Source: JAGMDK01 sp023128695 (GTDB lineage: Bacteria; Planctomycetota; Phycisphaerae; UBA1845; Fen-1342). From it: a DNA stretch of 12,165 nt. Below, piece by piece: positions 5,644 to 12,165 of the stretch. Under the pieces are notes generated by a model. That model saw nothing but the letters and a program-made list of their open reading frames with translations. It made no database searches and was not told the origin of the DNA. The translations under genes and the position numbers were made by a program. The stretch covers positions 1-12,165 of the forward strand of contig DAOVQG010000127.1 in the NCBI GenBank assembly GCA_030628805.1. The letters are read 5' to 3'. Numbering within the stretch: position 1 is the stretch's first letter; every line of letters starts with the position of its first letter.

Positions 5644-8600
5644 ATGAGACGTAATCCGTTGGGAACGTGGGTATTCGTAGCCACGGCCGTCAGTATGTTA
5701 GCGTCGGTGGGCCCCGGTCAGGCGGACGAGGCGGATGTCATTTTCGACGACACCCAGGTTCTCGTCTATGAGCTGACATTCACGCAGCCCGACTGGTGGG
5801 ATCAACTGGTTGCCAACTACGAAGACCCCGAGCAGCCCTACATGGAGGCCCACTTCCAGTTCGGGGACGAAATCATCGACCCCATCGGCGTGCGGCTCAA
5901 GGGGAACTCCTCCTACTGGGGCTATCCCGGCGACAAGAAATCCTTCAAGCTCAAGTTTGACGAATACGACGAGCAGCAGACCTTTTACGGCCTCAAGAAA
6001 ACCAACCTGAACAACGGCTTCAAAGACCCCACCCTGCTGCGCGAGAAACTCTTCCTCGACTTCCTCAACAGCCACGTTCCCGCCATACGGGCCAACCATG
6101 TGGCGTTGTACATCAACGGGACCTACTGGGGCCTGTACACGCAGGTCGAGCAGGTGGACAAGACCTTCTTCCAGAAGCACATCGGCCCGAATGAGGACGG
6201 CAACCTCTTCAAGGGCGATCCACACGGCACGCTGGAGTGGCTGGGCCCCGACCCCGAACCATATAAGAACGGCTATGAATTAAAAACCAACGAGACCGAG
6301 GACGACTGGACCGATCTAATCAACCTGATCGACGTGCTGAACAACACGCCGGGGCCGGATTTTCAAGCTGCCTTCGACGCCGTGTTCGAGGTCTCCAATT
6401 ATCTCGAAACCCTGGCGGCGAACATCCTCTTCGTCAATCTCGATTCCTACAACGGCACCGGGCACAATTACTACGTCTATCACCGGGAGGACAACGACAA
6501 GTTCATCCACTTTGCCTGGGATTGCAACGAGGCCTTCGGGAACTTCAATTACGGCATGTCGCCGCAGCAGGTGCTGACGATGGATGTGCATTGGCTGCCG
6601 CAGTCACCTCCTCCGCCGCAACCGCCGAGCAGCTGGCCGTTGTGCGAGCGGCTGTGGCAGACGTTCGATTGGGATCGGGAGTACCTGCGTCATCTGGCCG
6701 CGATGCTGCGGAGCGATTTCAACTCAGCCACACAGGACCCGCGGATTGACGAACTGGCGGACATGATCCGGCCCTATGTCTACGCCGACACCAAGAAGAT
6801 GTACACCAACGCCCAATTCGAGCAGAACCTCGAGTTGGACATCCAGGACGGGCCGTTCACGATCATCGGGCTCAAGCGGTTCGTCGCGGAGCGGTCCGTG
6901 TTCATGGATAACCGGCTGAACGACTTCAGCTCGCGCAGCGACCTGGCGCTGAACGAAATCATGTCGGTCAACGTGGGCACGATTCAAGACGGTGCCGGCG
7001 ACTACGACCCCTGGCTAGAAATCTACAATCGCGGGCCGGGACGCGTGTATATTCAGAACGTCTTCCTGACCGACGATCCCGGCAATCCGACTAAATGGGC
7101 TCTGCCGATCATTGATATCGAGGACGGCGATTTCATCCTGCTCTGGCTCGACGGCGAGCCCGGCGAAGGCACCGACCACGCCAACTTCACCCTCCAACCC
7201 GGCGGCGGCGAACTCCATCTGTACAAGAACCCCTATCCCTCCTCCGAGTTGATTGACAGCGTGACCTACCCCGCGCTCGGGGCCGACGAGTCCTTCGGCC
7301 GCTTCCCCGACGGCGACGGCGTCTGGCAGAACATGAACAATCCCACCCCGGGCGGTCCCAACCAGGAAAACGACGAGCCGGTCGTGCTCTTCATCAACGA
7401 GTTCATGGCCGACAACGAAAGCACGATCGAAGACCCAGATGATCCGGGGGCCTTCGATGACTGGCTGGAAATCTACAATCCAAACGACGTGCTCGTCGAT
7501 CTGAGCGGCATGTACCTGACCGATGATCTGGCTAATCCCACCAAATGGCAGGTGCCCGTCGGCGTCGCCATCGAGCCCGACGGCCACCTCCTCTTCTGGG
7601 CCGACGAGGACGAGGAGCAGGGCGACACCCACACCAACTTCAAGCTCGGCGCCGGCGGCGAGGAAATCGGCCTCTTCGACAACGACGGCACCACCCAGAT
7701 CGACGTGATCGTGTTCGGAGAGCAGTACGCCGACGTTTCCTACGGCCGCTATCCCGACGGCAGCGACAATTGGGGTTTCATGACCTCGCCCACGCCGGGT
7801 TGGACCAACGACCCGCACAATGCCCCGCCGACGATCTCAGGAACCGCGCACGCCCCGGCCTCGCCGACCGCCGCCGATCCGGTTTGGGTCACGGCGACCG
7901 TAACCGATGACGGTGGCGTGACGGACGTGACGATGACCTACGACGCCGGCGGCGGGCCGCAGATCGTTACGATGCACGACGACGGCAACCACCAGGACGG
8001 CGGCGCAGGCGACGACATCTATGGCGGCCAAATTCCGGCTTTTCCCCAGGATACCGTGGTGAACTACTACATCACGGCCACTGATAATCTCGGAGCCGAA
8101 GCCACCGATCCGGCGGATGCTCCAACTGTTACATATTCGTACGTTGTTGGTTACGCGCTTCCGCCACTGTACATCAACGAATTCATGGCCGACAACGACA
8201 ATGTGATCGAAGACCCCGATGAGCCGGGTGAATTCCCGGATTGGCTCGAGCTTTACAACGCCGGCGATGTGACTATCGATATAGGCGGCATGTACCTCAC
8301 CGACGAGCTTGCCGTTCCCACGCAGTATCAGATCCCGGCGGGGGTCAGCATTCCCGCGGGTGGCTTCCTGATCTTCTGGGCCGATGATGACGATGAGCAG
8401 GGGCCGTTGCACACGAACTTCAAGCTCGGCGCCAGCGGCGAGGAGATCGGGCTCTACGACACAGACGCCAACGGCAATGTGGCGATCGATACGCTTTCGT
8501 TCGGGGCCCAGACTATGGACGTCTCGTACGGCCGGGTGCCCGACGGCGGACCAAACTGGGAGTTCTTCGACTATTCCACGCCCGGCGACTCGAACGCCCT

Positions 8601-8802
8601 GGCCGGCGACTGCAATTGCGATGACTACGTGACGTGGCGGGATATCGACTACTTCATCGCGGCCATGAACGACAACGTGGCGGCCTGGGAAGCCATGTTC
8701 CTCCCGGCCGCGCCGACCTGTTCGTTCTGGAACTGCGACGTCAACGCTGACGGCACGGTCTCATGGCGCGACATCGACCCCTTCGTGGCGGCGATGAATT
8801 AA
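5644..8802 (+). CDS. Secreted CotH-kinase / lamin-tail / dockerin-like protein
   Basis: A 1052-residue protein. ATG 5644 is chosen because AAGGAG (5632-5637) lies six bases upstream and it gives a clean signal peptide (MRRN, hydrophobic core, cleavage near GQA at about residue 27). CotH domain, about 30-430: R84/K86 in VRLKGNSS, K98-K104, E169 in QVEQ, D267...N275 and W292-D293. CotH of spore formers is a protein kinase; here the target is unknown. Three lamin-tail domains follow (about 433-578, 580-720, 839-985), each with an E-(F/I)-M start, a D-W/P-W-L-E-(I/L)-YN motif and a (F/Y)GR-PDG...TPG end. An Ig-like beta domain (about 722-838) separates the last two. The end (988-1052) is a dockerin-like pair of calcium loops (D989-D1000, D1032-D1043), each followed by WRDID-F-AAMN-type sequence, with four cysteines. 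It likely acts outside the cytoplasm, at the cell surface or in secreted assemblies. Confidence 0.93.
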   Translation: MRRNPLGTWVFVATAVSMLASVGPGQADEADVIFDDTQVLVYELTFTQPDWWDQLVANYEDPEQPYMEAHFQFGDEIIDPIGVRLKGNSSYWGYPGDKKSFKLKFDEYDEQQTFYGLKKTNLNNGFKDPTLLREKLFLDFLNSHVPAIRANHVALYINGTYWGLYTQVEQVDKTFFQKHIGPNEDGNLFKGDPHGTLEWLGPDPEPYKNGYELKTNETEDDWTDLINLIDVLNNTPGPDFQAAFDAVFEVSNYLETLAANILFVNLDSYNGTGHNYYVYHREDNDKFIHFAWDCNEAFGNFNYGMSPQQVLTMDVHWLPQSPPPPQPPSSWPLCERLWQTFDWDREYLRHLAAMLRSDFNSATQDPRIDELADMIRPYVYADTKKMYTNAQFEQNLELDIQDGPFTIIGLKRFVAERSVFMDNRLNDFSSRSDLALNEIMSVNVGTIQDGAGDYDPWLEIYNRGPGRVYIQNVFLTDDPGNPTKWALPIIDIEDGDFILLWLDGEPGEGTDHANFTLQPGGGELHLYKNPYPSSELIDSVTYPALGADESFGRFPDGDGVWQNMNNPTPGGPNQENDEPVVLFINEFMADNESTIEDPDDPGAFDDWLEIYNPNDVLVDLSGMYLTDDLANPTKWQVPVGVAIEPDGHLLFWADEDEEQGDTHTNFKLGAGGEEIGLFDNDGTTQIDVIVFGEQYADVSYGRYPDGSDNWGFMTSPTPGWTNDPHNAPPTISGTAHAPASPTAADPVWVTATVTDDGGVTDVTMTYDAGGGPQIVTMHDDGNHQDGGAGDDIYGGQIPAFPQDTVVNYYITATDNLGAEATDPADAPTVTYSYVVGYALPPLYINEFMADNDNVIEDPDEPGEFPDWLELYNAGDVTIDIGGMYLTDELAVPTQYQIPAGVSIPAGGFLIFWADDDDEQGPLHTNFKLGASGEEIGLYDTDANGNVAIDTLSFGAQTMDVSYGRVPDGGPNWEFFDYSTPGDSNALAGDCNCDDYVTWRDIDYFIAAMNDNVAAWEAMFLPAAPTCSFWNCDVNADGTVSWRDIDPFVAAMN

Positions 8803-8807
8803 GACCG

Positions 8808-8897
8808 CCTAACAGAACCGGGAGCGTAAGCGACCGGCCAGCTTTGCCACCCGCGCCTATGCGCAGCCCCTCGCTCACGCTCGGGGTTCTGTTAGGG
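8808..8897. repeat. Inverted repeat, possible terminator after the CotH-domain gene
   Basis: CCTAACAGAACC-GGGAGCGTAAGCG (8808-8832) is an imperfect inverted copy of 8872-8896, which on the other strand reads CCTAACAGAACCCCGAGCGTGAGCG. The spacer contains a further hairpin, GCGC-CTAT-GCGC. It begins six bases after the stop codon and can form a strong stem, so it may act as a terminator. I know this 'CTAACAGAACCCCGAGCG' word as a frequent repeat in planctomycete genomes. Confidence 0.75.
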
Positions 8898-8911
8898 ACT
8901 CTAAATGACCG

Positions 8912-8973
8912 TGCGCGATCGTACGACAACGAAGAGCCGCGGGCTTCAGCCCGCGCGGTCTTTCGATCGCGCA
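8912..8973. repeat. Hairpin inside a second inverted repeat
   Basis: TGCGCGATCG (8912-8921) and CGATCGCGCA (8964-8973) are a perfect 10-bp inverted repeat. Between them GCGGGCT-TC-AGCCCGC (8939-8954) is a 7-bp hairpin. It is different in sequence from the repeats on either side. Confidence 0.65.
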
Positions 8974-8985
8974 ACTGGCGCGAGC

Positions 8986-9089
8986 GGGAGGGCGAGGCTC
9001 CTGCCGAGCCAGGGGCGCCACGGCTCAGCGGGAGCTTCGCCCTCCCTTCTAAGACGGCTCAGCGGGAGCTTCGCCCTCCCTTCTAAAGC
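8986..9089. repeat. GEAPAEP-type repeat: one inverted and two tandem copies
   Basis: A 25-bp unit occurs as 8986-9010 in one orientation, and as 9022-9046 and 9056-9080 in the other, with 22 of 25 bases matching between orientations. The last two copies are tandem, with a 34-bp period. A further copy lies at 10949-10973. Translated in one minus-strand frame it gives the peptide REGEAPAEP, which appears in many spurious planctomycete ORFs. It is a non-coding repeat. Confidence 0.85.
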
Positions 9090-9116
9090 GATGGGGCACT
9101 CGTATTGCTGAGAGGG

Positions 9117-9175
9117 GTGTGAGAAGGGATTCTCGCACCAGCGATAGTGTGAGAAGGGATTCTCGCACCAGCGAT
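9117..9175. repeat. Two tandem hairpins with GGGA loops
   Basis: Two identical 29-bp copies (9117-9145 and 9147-9175) lie one base apart, giving a 30-bp period. Each folds as GTGTGAGAA-GGGA-TTCTCGCAC, a 9-bp stem with one T-G wobble pair and a GNRA-class tetraloop. From 9176 to 9356 I see no gene and no convincing promoter; TATACT at 9267-9272 lacks a good -35 partner. Confidence 0.8.
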
Positions 9176-9368
9176 TCCGCCGCCACCACGAACCCGCCGA
9201 TTCCGTCATGCACCCACGCTGATACAAACCTCTGTTCGGTCATCGACTCGGCCCTATCCTTTCGACTATACTGCCTGATTCGACGTATATATGTGCGAAC
9301 CAGATGCCCCCCGCGGGCCGGGTCGGCGGGCATGGCCTCGTGGCGATTCCGGCAGGAAAGGATGAACG

Positions 9369-10931
9369 ATGGAAGTTGTATTGGACGGGAATTCCCTCTC
9401 GATCGAGCAGATTGTCGCCGTCGCCCGTGATTGGGCCAAGGTCTCTGTCTCGGACGCCGCCCGCCAGAAGGCCCAACGCTCACGCGACTTTCTGGAGAAA
9501 TGCGTCGCCGAGGATATCGCGGTCTACGGCGTGACCACCGGCATCGGCGAGTTCGCCCGGGTTCGTATTTCGCCCGAGCAGAGTGCCGAACTCAGTCGGC
9601 GGATCATTTACAGCCACTCCGCCGGCACCGGCGACCTGTTCCCCGCGGACTCCGTCCGGGCCGCGATGCTGCTGCGGGCGAATGTGCTGGCGCGGGGCTT
9701 CTCCGGCGTGCGGCTGTGCCTGATCGATACCGTCCTCGACATGATCAACAAGGGCGTCATCCCCGCCATCAACGAAAAAGGCTCGCTCGGCGTCAGCGGC
9801 GACCTCTCACCCATGTCGCAGTTCGCCGAGGTCGCGCTGGGCGAGGGCCGGGCGTTCTATAAAGGCGAGCTGATGTCCGGGGCCGACGCCATGAAAGCCG
9901 CCGGCGTCGAGCCCACCGACGTCACCTTCAAAGAAGGGCTCGGGCTGATCAACGGCTCGCAGATGATGACCGGCGGGGCCGCCCTGTTGTGCTATGACGC
10001 CGAACGCATCCTGAAGAACGCCGTCATTGCCTCCGCGATGACGCTGGATGCTCTGCGGGCCGTCGAACGGGCTTTCAATCCGCTCATCCATCGCGAGCGG
10101 CCCTACCCCGGACAGAACTGCATCGCCGCCAATCTGCTGAAGCTCTTCGAGGGCAGCGAGATCATGGCGGACAAGACCGGCAAAGTGCAGGACGGCTACA
10201 GTATCCGCTGCACGCCGCAGGCGCTTGGGCCGTCGTTCGATACGCTTGAGCACGTGCGCAAGATGGTCAACATCGAGGTCAACTCCGCCGCGGATAACCC
10301 GTTGTTCTTTGGCGACGAAGGCCAGTACTTCGCCGCCGGCAACTTCCACGGCCAGCCGATCGGGATGGCGGTCGATTTCCTGTGCATCGCCATGGCGGAG
10401 GTCGCGGACATCTCGGAGCGGCACACGAACCGGATGTTGAACCCGGTCCTCTCCGGCCTGCCCGACTTCCTGGTCGAGGGTAAGGGTCTTAACTCCGGCC
10501 TGATGGTCGCTCAGTACACCGCCGCCGCCCTTGTCTCGGAAAACAAGATCCTCTCGCACCCGGCTTCGGTGGATTCGATCAGCGTCTCGGCGGACCAGGA
10601 GGACCACGTCAGCATGGGGCCGATCGCGGTCCGCAAGTGCGGCGAGATTCTGCGCAACGTGCGGGCGGTGCTGGCGATCGAGATGATGGCCGCGGCGCAG
10701 GCCTTCGATTTCTACCCCGGCAAGCAGCCGGGCCGGGGCACGAAGATCGCGTACGAGCTGATTCGCGAGAAGGTGCCGTTCCTGAAGGACGACCGCGTGA
10801 TGTACCCGGACATCGAGGAGATTCGCAAGCTGATCGAGTCGAACACGATTTTGGACGCCGTCGAGCAGGAGGTCGGCCCGTTGCTGTTGGCCCGGGACAT
10901 GGACCTCCCGCGGCCGAACGTGCCGTATTAG
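9369..10931 (+). CDS. Histidine/aromatic amino acid ammonia-lyase (hutH-like)
   Basis: A 520-residue member of the HAL/PAL/TAL family, which removes ammonia from an aromatic amino acid (histidine to urocanate in HutH). Length and numbering follow bacterial HutH closely: Tyr53 in YGVTTGIG, Ser82-His83 in the substrate-selectivity pair (SH is the histidine-type pair), Asn195 in INGSQ, Tyr277/Arg280 in QDGYSIR, Phe326 and Glu411 in QEDHVSM. The MIO cofactor triad, normally Ala-Ser-Gly, reads Val142-Ser143-Gly144 (GSLGVSGDL). AAAGGA (9357-9362) lies six bases before ATG 9369, which fixes the start. No hutU, hutI or hutG is nearby, so a role in histidine breakdown is not shown by context; other aromatic or mutase substrates remain possible. 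Its stop codon is part of the following repeat. Confidence 0.92.
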   Translation: MEVVLDGNSLSIEQIVAVARDWAKVSVSDAARQKAQRSRDFLEKCVAEDIAVYGVTTGIGEFARVRISPEQSAELSRRIIYSHSAGTGDLFPADSVRAAMLLRANVLARGFSGVRLCLIDTVLDMINKGVIPAINEKGSLGVSGDLSPMSQFAEVALGEGRAFYKGELMSGADAMKAAGVEPTDVTFKEGLGLINGSQMMTGGAALLCYDAERILKNAVIASAMTLDALRAVERAFNPLIHRERPYPGQNCIAANLLKLFEGSEIMADKTGKVQDGYSIRCTPQALGPSFDTLEHVRKMVNIEVNSAADNPLFFGDEGQYFAAGNFHGQPIGMAVDFLCIAMAEVADISERHTNRMLNPVLSGLPDFLVEGKGLNSGLMVAQYTAAALVSENKILSHPASVDSISVSADQEDHVSMGPIAVRKCGEILRNVRAVLAIEMMAAAQAFDFYPGKQPGRGTKIAYELIREKVPFLKDDRVMYPDIEEIRKLIESNTILDAVEQEVGPLLLARDMDLPRPNVPY

Positions 10932-11006
10932 TGCCGTGTCAAGCCCACGGCTCGGCGGGAGCCTCGCCCTCCCGACGGGCGCCAGATGTTTTCTGAAACG
11001 GCACAA
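10929..11006. repeat. TAGTGC-ended unit enclosing a GEAPAEP-type repeat
   Basis: TAGTGCCGTGTCA (10929-10941) and TGAAACGGCACAA (10994-11006) are inverted ends matching at 11 of 13 positions. Between them lies a copy of the GEAPAEP repeat (10949-10973). The first three bases are the TAG stop of the ammonia-lyase gene. The unit fills almost the whole gap before rluB and ends just ahead of its ribosome site. Confidence 0.65.
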
Positions 11007-11023
11007 GATTCAAAGGAACCGTG

Positions 11024-11968
11024 ATGAGCCGCGCACCGGCCGGGAAAGTCCGCTTGCAGAAGTACCTGTCCGAGGCCGGCGTGGCCTCGCGCCGCCGGGC
11101 TGAGGAGTTGATTCGCGAAGGCCGCGTGCTTGTGAACAATGCCATCGTGGATGAGTTGCCGGCGTTCGTGGACCCCAAACACGACCAGGTGATTGCGAAC
11201 GGCGTGCCGGTAAAACCCCAACGGCACGAGTATTTCATCGTGCACAAGCCCAAGGGAGTCGTGTGCACCAATCGCGATCCGGCCGGGCGCATTCGCGCGC
11301 TCGATCTGCTGCCCGACCTGCCAACGCGGCTGTTCCCGGTCGGCCGCCTCGACGCGGACAGCACCGGGTTAATACTGATGACTAATGACGGCGAGCTGGC
11401 CGAGCGGATCACGCATCCACGGTTCGGAATTCCCAAGACCTACCGGGCCGAAGTCCGCGGCCAAGTGTCCGCCGACTTGCCGGCGGCGATGAAAAAGGGC
11501 GTCCATCTGGCCGAGGGCAAGGCCCAGGCCGGCGAGGTCGAGGTGGTCCACGCCAGCCGGCAGCGCTCGATCCTGATGATCACCCTGCGCGAGGGTCGCA
11601 ATCGCCAAGTGCGGCGGATGCTGGCCCGGCTCGGCTTCCCGGTCAAAACGCTGAAGCGCGTGCAGATCGGCCCGCTCTCGCTGCGGTCCCTGCCGGTCGG
11701 CGCCGCCCGGCGACTGACGGCGAAAGAGCTCAACACACTGCGGAAAGAGTTGGAGGCAATTACGCCTGCATCTAGCGTTACGCGGCCACGTCGCAGCCGT
11801 TCACCCCTCAACCCGCGGCGTAAACAGGCATCCGCCGCATCAAGCAAGAGAGCCACCCGCCGGGAAAAGGCTTCCGTTGCCGTAAGGAAGAAGATTACAA
11901 GCTCGAATAAGCCGGCCGCATCGGAACGCGAGAGTCAGCCCCCGCCCAAACGGCGGTTGATCACATAG
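11024..11968 (+). CDS. rluB: 23S rRNA pseudouridine synthase, RluB type
   Basis: A 314-residue enzyme of the RsuA/RluB/E/F family, which converts a specific uridine in large-subunit rRNA to pseudouridine (U2605 in E. coli RluB). An S4 RNA-binding domain opens the protein (about 8-55, RLQKYLSEAGVASRRRAEEL). The catalytic Asp110 is in VGRLDADSTGLILMTNDGEL, followed by the conserved KTYRAEVRG. EGRNRQVRRM (190-199) fits RluB better than RsuA. AAAGGA (11012-11017) lies six bases before ATG 11024; GTG 11021 is too close to it. Residues about 249-314 are a Lys/Arg/Ser-rich, probably disordered tail, likely to add RNA or ribosome contacts. The stop TAG is the first three bases of a repeat unit. Confidence 0.93.
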   Translation: MSRAPAGKVRLQKYLSEAGVASRRRAEELIREGRVLVNNAIVDELPAFVDPKHDQVIANGVPVKPQRHEYFIVHKPKGVVCTNRDPAGRIRALDLLPDLPTRLFPVGRLDADSTGLILMTNDGELAERITHPRFGIPKTYRAEVRGQVSADLPAAMKKGVHLAEGKAQAGEVEVVHASRQRSILMITLREGRNRQVRRMLARLGFPVKTLKRVQIGPLSLRSLPVGAARRLTAKELNTLRKELEAITPASSVTRPRRSRSPLNPRRKQASAASSKRATRREKASVAVRKKITSSNKPAASERESQPPPKRRLIT

Positions 11969-12058
11969 TGCTCTGTAACGCATCGCTTGATGGGTGGCAC
12001 GGCTGTGTCAGCCGTGTACAAGTCGCGGGTATTCACGGCCGTCACGGCCGTGCCACCC
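11966..12058. repeat. TAGTGC unit with a two-arm palindrome
   Basis: The unit starts TAGTGCTCTGTAACGC, sharing TAG with the rluB stop, and continues TTGATGGGTGGCAC as in the 784-998 region. The arms 11992-12016 and 12034-12058 are inverted copies. Each is also a hairpin: CACGGCTG-TGT-CAGCCGTG and CACGGCCG-TCA-CGGCCGTG. It probably acts as the rluB terminator as well. Confidence 0.8.
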
Positions 12059-12060
12059 GT

Positions 12061-12165
12061 CGCTACATTGTTGTGTGGCACCGGCTTCCAGCCGGTGGTT
12101 CGGCCGGTACGGAGCCCGGCCGCTACATTGTTGTGTGGCACCGGCTTCCAGCCGGTGGTTCGGCC
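12061..12165. repeat. Tandem repeat of 60-bp period at the window edge
   Basis: Bases 12061-12105 and 12121-12165 are identical over 45 bp, 60 bp apart. Each copy holds the hairpin CACCGGCT-TCC-AGCCGGTG. The 15-bp linker and its flanks make another hairpin (CGGCCGG 12101-12107 with CCGGCCG 12116-12122), related to 3873-3896. The window ends exactly at the end of the second shared block, so further copies may follow. Confidence 0.9.

Noticed and set aside
9117..9175. Possible CRISPR array
   Set aside because: There are only two copies, with a one-base gap and no spacers, and no cas genes are present.
9267..9292. Promoter for the ammonia-lyase gene (TATACT or TATATA)
   Set aside because: Neither -10-like box has a convincing -35 box at 16-18 bp.
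8741..9483. Short open frames with REGEAPAEP-like or WCENPFSH-like peptides
   Set aside because: The peptides are translations of palindromic repeats, and the same DNA reads open in several frames. There is no evidence of coding.
9807..11006. Long open frame of 399 codons on the minus strand
   Set aside because: It runs antisense to the well-supported ammonia-lyase gene, its protein is Arg/His-rich without family motifs, and long antisense frames are expected in GC-rich DNA.

Overview
The window is GC-rich bacterial DNA. It looks like a planctomycete, possibly of the Phycisphaerae type. The grounds are a secreted CotH-kinase / lamin-tail / dockerin-like protein, and intergenic gaps packed with short palindromic repeats, including the 'GEAPAEP' repeat (named after its spurious translation) that I know from planctomycete genomes. 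This assignment is inferred from style and not from a marker gene. The window begins and ends inside or beside repeats of one family, which suggests that it is a whole contig broken at repeats.

Layout: (1) 1-998: a ParD/ParE-type toxin-antitoxin pair (255-772) with a good promoter, between palindromic repeats. The toxin appears to have lost its central strands. (2) 1004-3709, minus strand: a SWIM zinc-finger SNF2-family helicase/translocase. (3) 3710-4177: a divergent gap with a hairpin, a two-arm palindrome and a duplicated, covarying hairpin. (4) 4178-5317: ispG, of the isoprenoid (MEP) pathway. (5) 5644-8802: a large secreted CotH / lamin-tail / dockerin-like protein with a structured leader. 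(6) 8803-9368: four kinds of repeat stacked in one gap. (7) 9369-10931: a HAL/PAL-family ammonia-lyase with Val-Ser-Gly in place of the usual Ala-Ser-Gly cofactor triad. (8) 11024-11968: an RluB-type rRNA pseudouridine synthase with a basic tail. (9) 11966-12165: more palindromes and a tandem repeat with a 60-bp period.

The genes do not form a pathway or an obvious operon, apart from the toxin-antitoxin pair. Housekeeping genes (ispG, rluB) are interspersed with accessory ones. The most unusual content is the intergenic DNA. Several unrelated repeat words share one design: two arms, each a small hairpin, placed as inverted copies of each other. This is the design of REP doublets (REPINs/BIMEs). 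A second group of units begins with TAGTGC, and in two cases that TAG is the stop codon of the gene before it. No tRNA, rRNA, CRISPR array or transposase gene was found.
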